Source: Bacillota bacterium (GTDB taxonomy: Bacteria > Bacillota > Clostridia > Christensenellales > SZUA-584). From it: a DNA stretch of 64,000 nucleotides. Position 1 is the first letter of the stretch. Each line of letters opens with the position of its first letter. The notes below the pieces were generated by a model. It ran no database searches. It saw only the letters and a program-made list of their open reading frames with translations, and was not told the origin of the DNA. Of the stretch, positions 54,910 to 63,022 are shown piece by piece. The DNA is taken from NCBI GenBank assembly GCA_023406895.1, contig JAEXTV010000016.1, forward strand, positions 186,001 through 250,000. The letters run 5' to 3'. The position numbers were made by a program, and so were the translations under genes.

Positions 54910-55170
54910 TTATTTTAACTTATATCGGTTGGAGAGTCTGCCCCCATCATCAGAAAACCTATGAGCTATATCCAGCAGATCCATACGCTTTAACCGATGA
55001 AGGTTTTTTCTTGTTGCAGACGGCGAAAGACCGATATTCTTACCGAGCTGCTTCACCGATATGGCAATGCTGTTCCCAATCGAACTGTCCAATAGATAGA
55101 AATATATGAGCTTTGCGGCTGGGGGAACAGGTAACCCTGCACATAGCTTGTATCTTGTCAGGTGGTTCAT
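54910..55170 (-). CDS. Small helix-turn-helix protein
   Basis: 86 residues; ATG 55170 after AAGGAGG. Winged helix type: LPVPPAAKLIYFYLLDSS; SVKQLGKNIGLSPSATRKNLHRLKRMDLLDIAHR. Similar to helix-turn-helix proteins near replication genes of phage and ICEs. It likely regulates the backbone operon whose last gene it is. Confidence 0.82.
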   Translation of the reverse strand: MNHLTRYKLCAGLPVPPAAKLIYFYLLDSSIGNSIAISVKQLGKNIGLSPSATRKNLHRLKRMDLLDIAHRFSDDGGRLSNRYKLK

Positions 55171-55180
55171 CTAATCCTCC

Positions 55181-55666
55181 TTATCTTTCGGATTGGTCTT
55201 TTTTCTTCTTTGGGGATGATGGCGTTCTATGGTCTTCACCTTTCTCGTGAATTCTTTGCTTCACATTGCTGTAGCAGTAAATATAGAAGTTGTAGTCGCC
55301 CCGATAGGGAAAGCAGCGGACGTACAATCGATATTGTCCGAACTGAGCACGAAAGCCGTATACATTCAAATCCCATGCGCCTTTAATCATGGCTTCCGGG
55401 TACTGATTACAGTAAGCCTTCATGCTGCCCCGATCCTTTAACAGCCCCTGCTCCCGAAGATCATTAACGCACCTATCAAACGCATCCCTGAAATCCTGCG
55501 TTTTCAGCTCGCTCACATGATCCCACCAAGTCGTCCAAAACTCCTTGCCGCTATGCCCGAAGTCGCCCCGGAGATGGCCTATACAGCCAAACTCCTTATC
55601 TCTTTCTTCGTTTGAGTAGAACAATAAGCTTTCATCGGGTGATGCAGCGCTAATTTCAAAAGCCAT
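55181..55666 (-). CDS. Unknown ICE backbone protein (161 aa)
   Basis: Soluble, aromatic-rich (GKEFWTTWWDHVSELKTQDFRDAFD; NVYGFRAQFGQYRLYVRCFPYRGDYNFYIYCY), basic tail. No named domain recalled; such proteins occur near ICE accessory genes. Ends SER. Start ATG 55666 follows AAAGGTGAC, partly formed by the stop region of the gene before. Confidence 0.72.
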   Translation of the reverse strand: MAFEISAASPDESLLFYSNEERDKEFGCIGHLRGDFGHSGKEFWTTWWDHVSELKTQDFRDAFDRCVNDLREQGLLKDRGSMKAYCNQYPEAMIKGAWDLNVYGFRAQFGQYRLYVRCFPYRGDYNFYIYCYSNVKQRIHEKGEDHRTPSSPKKKKDQSER

Positions 55667-55676
55667 TTTGTCACCT

Positions 55677-56276
55677 TTACCTTTCCGGCTCTTGCAGCGT
55701 TTTGTTCTGCAATTTTAAACGAGCCTGTTTCAACTTCTCCGCTGCCCAATCGGGCATATATTCGGGTTTCAGAACGCCCAAAATGTCCTCACGATTCCAG
55801 CGTGCTTCCTTGCCTGTATAGAGGTTAACCGTGTAAACTGCCCGGCCTCTGGAATTCCCACGTGTACCAAAACCGCCCGTCGCCAGCACAAGCTGCTTTG
55901 CAGCGTTGCGGTATTCAGGCATAAGGCACTCAGGACGGATTACCACCACCTGGTTTTCGATACTCTGTCTGCAATCGTTCGGTGTGCAGTGTTCTTTGGT
56001 AAAGAGGGGTATTGTTGTTTCAATCCGCTCCGCTTTCACTGCTGCCAGCTGCGCCTGAGTGCGGGCAAGGAATTCAGTCATGATCTCAAAATAGTCCGCA
56101 CTGCCAACAGCGTTGTCGTACCGGTCTATACCAAAAGGGTTGTCCCAGGAGCAATCACAAACCATGTACGGGCAGTCGGTTTTTGTCTCATCCATTCCAA
56201 ACAGAATTTCTTTGTTGCCTATATAAATGGCATGCTTGATTTCATATCCGTCCACCATACGTTCCAAAGTATCCAC
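55677..56276 (-). CDS. Unknown ICE backbone protein (199 aa)
   Basis: GTG start with GAGGAG 8 nt upstream. N-terminal YEIKHAIYIGNKEILFGMDETKTDCPYMVCDCSWDNPFG, as in the LPD-type proteins of Firmicute ICEs; C-terminal IRPECLMPEYRNAAKQLVLATGGFGTRGNSRGRAVYTVNLYTGKEARWNREDILG is well conserved-looking. Role unknown. Ends PER: its last codons GAA AGG TAA AGG TGA provide the ribosome site for the next gene. Confidence 0.75.
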   Translation of the reverse strand: MDTLERMVDGYEIKHAIYIGNKEILFGMDETKTDCPYMVCDCSWDNPFGIDRYDNAVGSADYFEIMTEFLARTQAQLAAVKAERIETTIPLFTKEHCTPNDCRQSIENQVVVIRPECLMPEYRNAAKQLVLATGGFGTRGNSRGRAVYTVNLYTGKEARWNREDILGVLKPEYMPDWAAEKLKQARLKLQNKTLQEPER

Positions 56277-56336
56277 TTGTTTTTCTCCTCTCTGTGAGCA
56301 AAGGGACGGACGCGCCGCCCCTTCGCCGATTCATAT

Positions 56337-56423
56337 TCATTTCGCTCTGCGCTTTTTAATCTGAAAGTATACCAGCGCACCCACGACAAACAGGCAAAGC
56401 ACCACAGTAATAACGATCTTCAT
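56337..56423 (-). CDS. 28-residue single-pass membrane peptide
   Basis: ATG 56423 follows GGAGGGGG at a good distance. The product starts MKIVITVVLCLFVVGALVYF and ends with a basic KKRRAK, i.e. one transmembrane helix with a positive cytoplasmic tail. It lies between the prepilin peptidase and the 199-residue protein, in the same direction. Confidence 0.6.
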   Translation of the reverse strand: MKIVITVVLCLFVVGALVYFQIKKRRAK

Positions 56424-56439
56424 TTCGTTTCCCCCTCCT

Positions 56440-56898
56440 TCAAAATTGAAATAAGACGTACAGATATCCGAGTACTACAGCACCGATTGCTCCAAACGCC
56501 AGTACCGGTGCAAGCGGAATCGCGCCTTTTAACGTCTTGGTTTTAATTTGGGATCGAATCATAAGAATGGCGAGCAAAGGAACCATCAGGACGAATGCAA
56601 TCATGGTATTAAACAGACCCAGATACAGACCGATAGCCAAAATGAGTTTGACGTCGCCCGCGCCCATGTGGCCTCTCAGCCAAGCTAAGAAAAACGGGAC
56701 AGCCAGGATCATTCCCGCCGGATATGTCCACCACAGGATTCCAGACAACGCAATGATTACGGTATGCACAATTCCAAAACACAGAAGCAGGATGACGGTC
56801 ATGTTGGAAACATTGCGTTTGCGAATATCCGTGCAGCTGCACCATAAAAGCAGAGTAATAAAAAAAGCATCCGTCAGGATGCCAAGGATCATATTCAT
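56440..56898 (-). CDS. Prepilin peptidase, A24 family (TadV/CpaA-like)
   Basis: 152 residues, several transmembrane helices. The two catalytic Asp motifs are present: CTDIRKRNVSN near residue 24 and GHMGAGDVKLILA (GxGD) near 84. It lacks the N-terminal methylase part, as usual for Tad-type peptidases. It should process the small pilin and TadE-like proteins encoded downstream. Confidence 0.93.
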   Translation of the reverse strand: MNMILGILTDAFFITLLLWCSCTDIRKRNVSNMTVILLLCFGIVHTVIIALSGILWWTYPAGMILAVPFFLAWLRGHMGAGDVKLILAIGLYLGLFNTMIAFVLMVPLLAILMIRSQIKTKTLKGAIPLAPVLAFGAIGAVVLGYLYVLFQF

Positions 56899-56924
56899 TT
56901 AAATACCTCATGAGAAATCGGAGC

Positions 56925-57254
56925 TTATGAACTATAAAAAGCAATTTTGCTATATGCAATATTCCTTCGCTTCATCGCCTCTTCAAAATCGAAGCAGTCT
57001 CTATCCGCAAAGTATGATCGCAAAAGCATTTGACAATCCATACTGTCCGTATATCCAAGTTCTTCTTTCAGAAATTTGCACCAATCGTTGTATAGAATAT
57101 CAAAATGGACATCTTCAGCATATTCATAATCTACGCTAACGCCAATGGATGAATTGTTCGAATCATGCCATATCTTGTAATGAACAAGCGAATTAACAAT
57201 ACCTATATTCTCACCGTGCATGTATCCGCTTTTAAGCCAATCATCACTGAACAT
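56925..57254 (-). CDS. Unknown small acidic protein (109 aa)
   Basis: ATG 57254 after GGAG. Acidic and aromatic (SVDYEYAEDVHFDILYNDWCKFLKEELGYTDS). No family recognised. It has lower GC than its neighbours and lies between the thioester/CARDB gene and the prepilin peptidase, so it may be a late addition to the pilus cluster. Confidence 0.6.
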   Translation of the reverse strand: MFSDDWLKSGYMHGENIGIVNSLVHYKIWHDSNNSSIGVSVDYEYAEDVHFDILYNDWCKFLKEELGYTDSMDCQMLLRSYFADRDCFDFEEAMKRRNIAYSKIAFYSS

Positions 57255-57371
57255 AAGTCTCCATCCTTCTGTCTTTGGGTATTACTTGTTTAGATTTAAG
57301 TCTGCTAAATTTATATCACATATTGATTATATCATGCCCTAAAATCCACTACCATAGGGCATGTTGTCACT

Positions 57372-59942
57372 TCACCTCATAATCGTCGTAATCCGGTCGT
57401 ACATGTCGCCCTCAATGGTCAGCGCATCAGTTTTGTGCTCATATAGCTGGCCTACCGGCGACCACGCGTAAAACGCCTGCGCCCAAGCTGTATAATTGCC
57501 GTCAGGGTACCATAGCGGCGTATAATGCAACCGGCTTTCTGTCTCAGAATGCGGATTAACGGCAAGCTGCCAAGTCATCGCCATGTCCCCGGCTTTACCT
57601 GTTTCAGTCTCCAAGTTGTCCCGGATATTCTGCCAGTTAGCGCTTTGATCATACACGCTTTCGGGGTACCGCACCCAAACCATCTGCACGCCGACAAGCT
57701 TTTTGGGATGATCATAGTTGGTGGTTAATGTTGTTGTGCACTGAACGCTGAAGCCAAAGCCAGACTCCATCTGACGCGGCTTTTCGACATAAGCGATGCG
57801 GCTGTCCGGCGCAATGGAAAACGTGGTGGTTAGACGGGCATAGAAGGTCTTTGTATTGTAGCTGCCGTTTTCCAGCCGAATCTCCTGCCATGTATGGTAA
57901 AAGGATGAAGCAGCAGTAGGCAGGTTGGTCCGCCCATACGCCTCATATTGCTGCTCCATTTCGCTGCTGTCGGGGTCGGACACAATACTGGCGGGAACAG
58001 CCAACACCTGAATGTTCTTTGTCAGCGTGTTGTTACCTTCATCCGTCTCGCTCAAAGCACCGTCAGGGTCAGCGCTAAGTTTTACAGCGTAGCTTCCAAC
58101 TTTGGGTACACTGATTCTGAATACTGCAAGGTTGCTACCGTTTCCGGCAATAGGGACGCTCTCCGTATAAGACGCGCCGCCAATCGACAGCCTGATGGCG
58201 ACGGACGGAACGGGCTGTGCCGTCCGGTTTCGCACCGTTGCCGATACCGTAACCTCCATGCCAGCGTACCAGTCGGTTATCGTGGAATCGACAATCTCTA
58301 TATCCGGCCTAAGCGCATTGACGGAAACAGGCACCGTTTTGCTATTATTGCTCTCGTTACTTTCCGCAACCAGATTATTTGGATCGACCAAGGCAGTCAT
58401 AGTAATGCTCTGCGCGCTTAATGATGTGGGCGCTGTGCAGGTAAACGTGACTGTCTGGCTTGCTCCGGCACTCAATGCGGATACATTGGCTGAAAAGGTT
58501 CCAATGCCTGATACGGTCAGCCGAACCGTCGTGGCGGATGCCGCACCAACGCCAATGTTTTTCACTGTGCCAGTCATGATCGTCGTATCACCGGCTTCAT
58601 ACATAGTCTTGTTTCCGGTAAGCGCAGTCACCGTCAGGTCAGGCAAAGGTGGCACATAGGCGAGCACCTTGAACGAAGCCGCGCGGCTATTGTTGCCTTC
58701 GTTGCTCTCGGCTATTGCGCCGGTCGAATCCGTTGCAGCCGTTATGCTTATGGTCTTATCCGATGTGTACCGTCCAGCTGTGTAAGCAAAAGTGACACTC
58801 GTACTGCCTCCTGCCGCCAGTGAAGAGATATATTTCGTCTGTGTCGTCAGGTCGGCGGAAGTCAGAGCAACATAAAAACCGCTTGCGGAGCGAAGCCCCT
58901 GATTCATAACCGTTGCCGTGACCGTCACCGTTTCATCGGCATTGTAGACGGTTTTATTGGTGTTCAGCGCCGTGACTGTCAAATCGGCGTAGATCTGTGG
59001 CGTGCCAAAAGCTACTGATACCGTTTTTGCCTCGTTGTATTCGGCTGACTTGGCGACAATCACGCGCTGTAAGCTGCTGGAGTTCGGCGCATAGGCAAAC
59101 ATGTTGCTTCTCAGTCGGTTATCGCGTCCAGTCGCGGATATGCTGAATGACCGATTGGCATTGGCTTCGTTGAGCGGTATCCATATGGTCAGCGCATCGC
59201 CAGACTGCCCCGTATAGCCCGACACGCTTGAGCCTGCCGGGAGACCGGAAGTGTTCAGAGTGTATCCGCCGTTCATATTCGCCAGCCACACTGACGCAGT
59301 GCCGACGAAATAGCTGCCGCTGATAGACATTGATGGCGGGGAAAGCGCGATGTCATGAGGCATGAGGCCCTGCGCTCGTGCCTGAATGAGCAGCTCTATC
59401 GAAAACTGAAGCACGCTTATGTACCCCGATCTTGCTCTGATCTTGCTGGCGATCTGGCCGCTGGCTGCATAGCTGCGGAGTTGCGCGTCGGAATAAGCAC
59501 CAAGATTGGTGAAGTTATAATGCCCGCTTTCGCCGTTTTCCGATAGCCAAAACCGTATGGCGTTGGCGGTGGCATATCGAGCTGCCGATGCTGTCAAACC
59601 ACCCGTTGCATATGGGTAGCCGTTTTCAAGGATAATACGAAGCCCCGTCTGCACGCGCGCCGAATAGCTGTCCAAAATGTCTGAGTCGTTGTAGGCGGCA
59701 TTGTTCGGGCTGCTTTTACTGTGTTGAAGACAGTAGGCCACCTGCTCCGGTGAGCTTCCGGCAACGTAATGCTCAGGCGTATCGAGGCTTTTCCAGCCGC
59801 TGCCGCCGTTATAATCGAACATATCCGTGACACTGCGCGAGCTGACATTCACGGCCAGCGCCGTGGACAAAAACAGCAGGGATGTCATCAGTACGACCAG
59901 CGCAGCAGATATGATAATGGCTATTCTTCTCTTCTTTCTCAA
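57372..59942 (-). CDS. Secreted thioester-domain / CARDB-repeat surface protein of the pilus cluster
   Basis: 856 residues if started at TTG 59942, which has AAAGGAG 6 nt upstream and gives a good signal peptide (LRKKRRIAIIISAALVVLMTSLLFLSTALA). An ATG 16 codons upstream lacks a site and lies inside the previous gene. A TQXA-type thioester domain follows (about 30-170; YCLQHSKSSP carries the Cys), then about three CARDB domains (PDLTVTAL ... AESNEGNNS; about 310-620). The C-terminal part has an all-beta segment (ITDWYAGMEVTVSATVRN and later). A thioester can bond covalently to host or partner surfaces, so it may be the tip adhesin for mating contact. Confidence 0.82.
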   Translation of the reverse strand: MRKKRRIAIIISAALVVLMTSLLFLSTALAVNVSSRSVTDMFDYNGGSGWKSLDTPEHYVAGSSPEQVAYCLQHSKSSPNNAAYNDSDILDSYSARVQTGLRIILENGYPYATGGLTASAARYATANAIRFWLSENGESGHYNFTNLGAYSDAQLRSYAASGQIASKIRARSGYISVLQFSIELLIQARAQGLMPHDIALSPPSMSISGSYFVGTASVWLANMNGGYTLNTSGLPAGSSVSGYTGQSGDALTIWIPLNEANANRSFSISATGRDNRLRSNMFAYAPNSSSLQRVIVAKSAEYNEAKTVSVAFGTPQIYADLTVTALNTNKTVYNADETVTVTATVMNQGLRSASGFYVALTSADLTTQTKYISSLAAGGSTSVTFAYTAGRYTSDKTISITAATDSTGAIAESNEGNNSRAASFKVLAYVPPLPDLTVTALTGNKTMYEAGDTTIMTGTVKNIGVGAASATTVRLTVSGIGTFSANVSALSAGASQTVTFTCTAPTSLSAQSITMTALVDPNNLVAESNESNNSKTVPVSVNALRPDIEIVDSTITDWYAGMEVTVSATVRNRTAQPVPSVAIRLSIGGASYTESVPIAGNGSNLAVFRISVPKVGSYAVKLSADPDGALSETDEGNNTLTKNIQVLAVPASIVSDPDSSEMEQQYEAYGRTNLPTAASSFYHTWQEIRLENGSYNTKTFYARLTTTFSIAPDSRIAYVEKPRQMESGFGFSVQCTTTLTTNYDHPKKLVGVQMVWVRYPESVYDQSANWQNIRDNLETETGKAGDMAMTWQLAVNPHSETESRLHYTPLWYPDGNYTAWAQAFYAWSPVGQLYEHKTDALTIEGDMYDRITTIMR

Positions 59943-59958
59943 CAGGTTCTCCTTTCCG

Positions 59959-60423
59959 TCATTCGATATACAGTACCGATGCCCGCACATTCAGAGGAAT
60001 ACTGACTTTACCGATATCGCCGATCTCCCATGGCAGCGGGATAATCATCGTTGCGCTGATGCTCATCGTCTTACCATCAACAACAACACACATATCCTCA
60101 AGACTGAATACGGTTTTTTCGTTCTCGTAGCGATTCCAGCATCCGTCCTCCAGCGTCCAGCCTAATTCGGTTAGGCTCGCATAGAATGATTCCTCAGCGG
60201 AATCAGCCGGTACATCCAGTATCAGATCACGCACATTGGCGTTGAGCATGTTCTTATCCACAGTGACCGTCTGCGCACGCTGCACCTCGGTTTCACAGTT
60301 CTGATATTTGGCATACACGGTCACGCCCGCATAAACCACGGCGGACAGTGTGATGAGAATCAGTATGAGAAAAACCACCCATATGAGCGCGCTGCCGGAT
60401 TCGTCTTTCCAGAAACGTTTCAT
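59959..60423 (-). CDS. TadE-like pseudopilin
   Basis: 154 residues from ATG 60423, in a 4 nt overlap with the upstream gene. A short basic N-terminus (MKRFWKDESGSALIW) precedes one transmembrane helix (VVFLILILITLSAVVYAGVTVYA) and an extracellular beta-rich part. Fits a TadE/TadF-type minor pilin, with DESGSA around the peptidase cut. Confidence 0.8.
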   Translation of the reverse strand: MKRFWKDESGSALIWVVFLILILITLSAVVYAGVTVYAKYQNCETEVQRAQTVTVDKNMLNANVRDLILDVPADSAEESFYASLTELGWTLEDGCWNRYENEKTVFSLEDMCVVVDGKTMSISATMIIPLPWEIGDIGKVSIPLNVRASVLYIE

Positions 60424-60845
60424 TTCCAATACACCTCCGATATGCCGCGCGCTGTGGCGGTGATTTGCACATTGATCACAACAGGCTCACTCAATGCCGG
60501 ACATAGAATGATGATAGGTACTACCTTGGTCATTGTGACCGTGAATGGTGTTTTAAGTTGAATGGTCTTTGCAGCAGCATCCTGCCATTCCGCTTCAACT
60601 TCCATTCTGTCCGGCACAAGAAAGTCTCCGTCTGCTGTCATGGATTCCAGCGTCTCGTCATCCGCCTTACCGTACAGTTCGATGGTTCGAGCCGTATACT
60701 GTGCCGACTGATTCAGAGTCTGCTGAGCCGTGAAAATGGGGTAAAGCGCTAACAATGATGCCATAAATACAAAAATGATCAGCATGGTGATGGCGACATC
60801 TATGTACCCTTCTGCTGTTTGATCGCGTATGAATTTACGTTTCAT
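60420..60845 (-). CDS. TadE-like minor pilin (DUF4320-type)
   Basis: 141 residues. MKRKFIRDQTAEGYIDVAITMLIIFVFMASLLALYPIF is a class III prepilin-like N-terminus; the pattern E-G-Y-I-D-V-A matches other Firmicute ICE pilins. ATG 60845 follows GGAGG. Confidence 0.83.
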   Translation of the reverse strand: MKRKFIRDQTAEGYIDVAITMLIIFVFMASLLALYPIFTAQQTLNQSAQYTARTIELYGKADDETLESMTADGDFLVPDRMEVEAEWQDAAAKTIQLKTPFTVTMTKVVPIIILCPALSEPVVINVQITATARGISEVYWK

Positions 60846-60869
60846 CCTTTTCCTCCTTTAGTTTAGGCA

Positions 60870-60889
60870 GGGCTGCCTTTCGGCAGCCC
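60870..60889 (-). other. Compact hairpin with GAAA loop after the pilin gene
   Basis: On the minus strand GGGCTGCC-GAAA-GGCAGCCC, 8 bp perfect stem with a stable tetraloop, no U-run. It would stabilise the 3' end of the pilin message or limit read-through to the minor pilin. Confidence 0.5.
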
Positions 60890-60904
60890 ACGCCACAATG
60901 TCGC

Positions 60905-61108
60905 TTACGGCAGCACGTTCACGCCGGTCAGTTCGCCGCTGATCTTGTCGATCAGGTTCTGGAACAGATCGGGCATAGCCGCGTTCAGAATGAGCAGAAT
61001 CGCCGCACCGATGACCACAACGATCAGGATTTTCATGGCGACATCCAGAAAGCCTTCCGCCTTCTTCTCGGAGATAAAACGTTTGACAGTGTTTTTGATT
61101 TTCAGCAT
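60905..61108 (-). CDS. Small Flp-type pilin-like protein (DUF6133-like)
   Basis: 67 residues. KKAEGFLDVAMKILIVVVIGAAILLILNAAMPDLFQNLIDKI: charged N-terminus, then a prepilin cut context (EGFLDVA) and a hydrophobic helix. Likely the major pilin of the ICE Tad system. It is flanked by terminators upstream and a GAAA-loop hairpin downstream, which suggests its own, high expression. Confidence 0.83.
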   Translation of the reverse strand: MLKIKNTVKRFISEKKAEGFLDVAMKILIVVVIGAAILLILNAAMPDLFQNLIDKISGELTGVNVLP

Positions 61109-61156
61109 ATAGTGTACTTCCTTTCGTTTTTTGTTTAATTGGATTTAGGTATTTAT

Positions 61157-61214
61157 TAAAAACCCGCTTTCGGCGGACAACAAAAACAGCAGCCCTCCTT
61201 TCCGAGCTGCCGCT
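61157..61214 (-). terminator. Tandem terminators between tadC and the pilin gene
   Basis: On the minus strand, GCAGC-N12-GCTGC (61210-61189) followed by TGTTTTTGTT, then CCGC-CGAAA-GCGG (61076+ side at 61164-61176) followed by GTTTTT. Together they separate pilin expression from tadABC. Confidence 0.65.
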
Positions 61215-61232
61215 AAAAGCGAATCTTATGGC

Positions 61233-62111
61233 TTAAAACCCGACGCCCTGCAGGTTATCGATAATGAGAATCACGAGGGGAACCATGAAGAGGAATATGA
61301 GCAGCATCGTCAGTATGAACGATGCCGCCTTGATGCGACCGGGGCGCTTCTCCATCAACCGTCGAAGCGTCTCGCGTTCTTTGGTACGCATATCCTGTTC
61401 CAGCACCAAAAGGCTGGTTTGCTGGTCAACGCCCTGATGGACGCCGCACAGCACCGCACAAAGAGCAGAGAAAGACGGGAGATTCAGCCGCGCATCCATG
61501 CTGCGCAGCGCCGTTTCAGGATTGCCGGTTTTCATGTCGAGTATCAGCCGGTCAAGCTCCATACCCATCGCATTGCCCGCCACTTTCCTGTACTTTTCGA
61601 AGAAGGATATCAGGTCGCGGCTGTCCTGTAGCGAATAGATCAGCGTTTCTGTCAGTCGTGGCAGCTCCGCTTCAATCTCGCGGTTCTGTACTTCTACCTT
61701 TTTTCGTATTGTTTGGGTTGTCTGAAAATAGGCCAGCACCGATATGACTGCAGTCAGCAGCGCCAGCAATGGAATTCCAAGAGGTATGAACAATGCCCCA
61801 ATCAACGCGAGCAATAACGACCTCGCCTTTGCTTGCGAGATGAAATCCTCTGGAGGCTGTGCGATACGCAACCGGGCAAAATCTGCTTCCAACCGCTTCT
61901 TTCTGTAGTCACTCATGGTGAACAGCTTTGAGAGAAGCCTCGCCAGAGGCAGCAGCGCATCCTGAAATCGCTGCGACAGGCTGCGCTTTCCGTGAATGTT
62001 CTGTATCGCTTGGATGGATTGGCCGGACGGGAAAGCGAATACTGCCTGAGCTAGCCGGTAAAGCCCCAGCGTCAGCAGTAGAGCAGATATTACATATAGA
62101 ATAAACATCAT
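61233..62111 (-). CDS. tadC: TadC-like type II/IV secretion F-family membrane protein
   Basis: 292 residues. Transmembrane helices near the N-terminus (ISALLLTLGLYRLAQAVFAF), in the middle (ALIGALFIPLGIPLLALLTAVISVLAYF) and at the C-terminus (ASFILTMLLIFLFMVPLVILII). T2SSF-type domain with EAELPRLTETLIYSLQDSRDLISFFEKY. It overlaps tadB by 4 nt. Platform protein of the Tad pilus. Confidence 0.9.
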   Translation of the reverse strand: MMFILYVISALLLTLGLYRLAQAVFAFPSGQSIQAIQNIHGKRSLSQRFQDALLPLARLLSKLFTMSDYRKKRLEADFARLRIAQPPEDFISQAKARSLLLALIGALFIPLGIPLLALLTAVISVLAYFQTTQTIRKKVEVQNREIEAELPRLTETLIYSLQDSRDLISFFEKYRKVAGNAMGMELDRLILDMKTGNPETALRSMDARLNLPSFSALCAVLCGVHQGVDQQTSLLVLEQDMRTKERETLRRLMEKRPGRIKAASFILTMLLIFLFMVPLVILIIDNLQGVGF

Positions 62112-63022
62112 TTCTTTTCACCGCCTTCCACGGGACGATACAGCTGCGCTACCCACACCGCCGTGGCGAGCACAGCGGCCAGCACCACCGCCAGTGTAAT
62201 TTTACCGGCCAGTGTGGTAGTCAGCATGCTGTACCAGTCGGGCATCATCGCGCCCATCAGCGGGATGGCCCCGAGCACGATCATTACCGTGACGATGTAA
62301 TCGCCGAGCTGCTTTCGCATCACGGTGTCTGTTTCCATCTGAACACGCCGCATTTCACCGAGCCTTCCCACGATACCGGGCAGTGCATATCTGAGCTGCC
62401 TGTCTCGCTGGCACTGAATCAGCACGTCGCACCAGTCGCGCCAGTACCGGTTGTCTATCCGTTCACGTAGATGGTGGATCGACTTTATCACATCAGAATC
62501 AATCAATTGCGTTTCGGTATAAAACTGACGGAATACACCTTCAAGCGGAGTTGGCAGAAGACGCAAACTGCTTTGTACCGCGCCGATCAGGTCGCCCGAC
62601 GCCGCATAGCTGTTGGTGACTGTGCCCATTGCGTTTTCCAGCTTTTCATCGAGGCTTCGTATATAATCGCCCGTGCGGATGCGGATCACAATCAGCGGTG
62701 AGCACCCTAACCCAGCGGCCAACACCAGGGCCGCGAGGACGTTATCCAACGCAAGTCCAATCAACAGTCCAAGCAGCGCCAGTATGGCAGATGCCCAACG
62801 GTATGAGGCGACCTGACCGCTCATGCCTGCAGCCGTCAGCATCTCTTTGGCGCTGTCCACTGCTGCCTCCAGCTTCCCTTTTGGTTTACCGGTAATGCGC
62901 CGTATGCGCTTTTTCTTCTCGCGCTGACGCTGAAGAGGCTTTGCAATCTCAGACATGCGAATCTTGAGTAACAAGAACAAGCCTGACGTGATTAAAAAAA
63001 CGCACAGGATTTGAATCGTCAT
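62108..63022 (-). CDS. tadB: TadB-like type II/IV secretion F-family membrane protein
   Basis: 304 residues. N-terminal helix, cytoplasmic T2SSF domain with LENAMGTVTNSYAASGDLIGAVQSSLRLL, and C-terminal helices. Coupled on both sides by 4 nt overlaps (TadA stop, TadC start), which fits a TadA-TadB-TadC complex made in fixed ratio. Confidence 0.9.
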   Translation of the reverse strand: MTIQILCVFLITSGLFLLLKIRMSEIAKPLQRQREKKKRIRRITGKPKGKLEAAVDSAKEMLTAAGMSGQVASYRWASAILALLGLLIGLALDNVLAALVLAAGLGCSPLIVIRIRTGDYIRSLDEKLENAMGTVTNSYAASGDLIGAVQSSLRLLPTPLEGVFRQFYTETQLIDSDVIKSIHHLRERIDNRYWRDWCDVLIQCQRDRQLRYALPGIVGRLGEMRRVQMETDTVMRKQLGDYIVTVMIVLGAIPLMGAMMPDWYSMLTTTLAGKITLAVVLAAVLATAVWVAQLYRPVEGGEKK

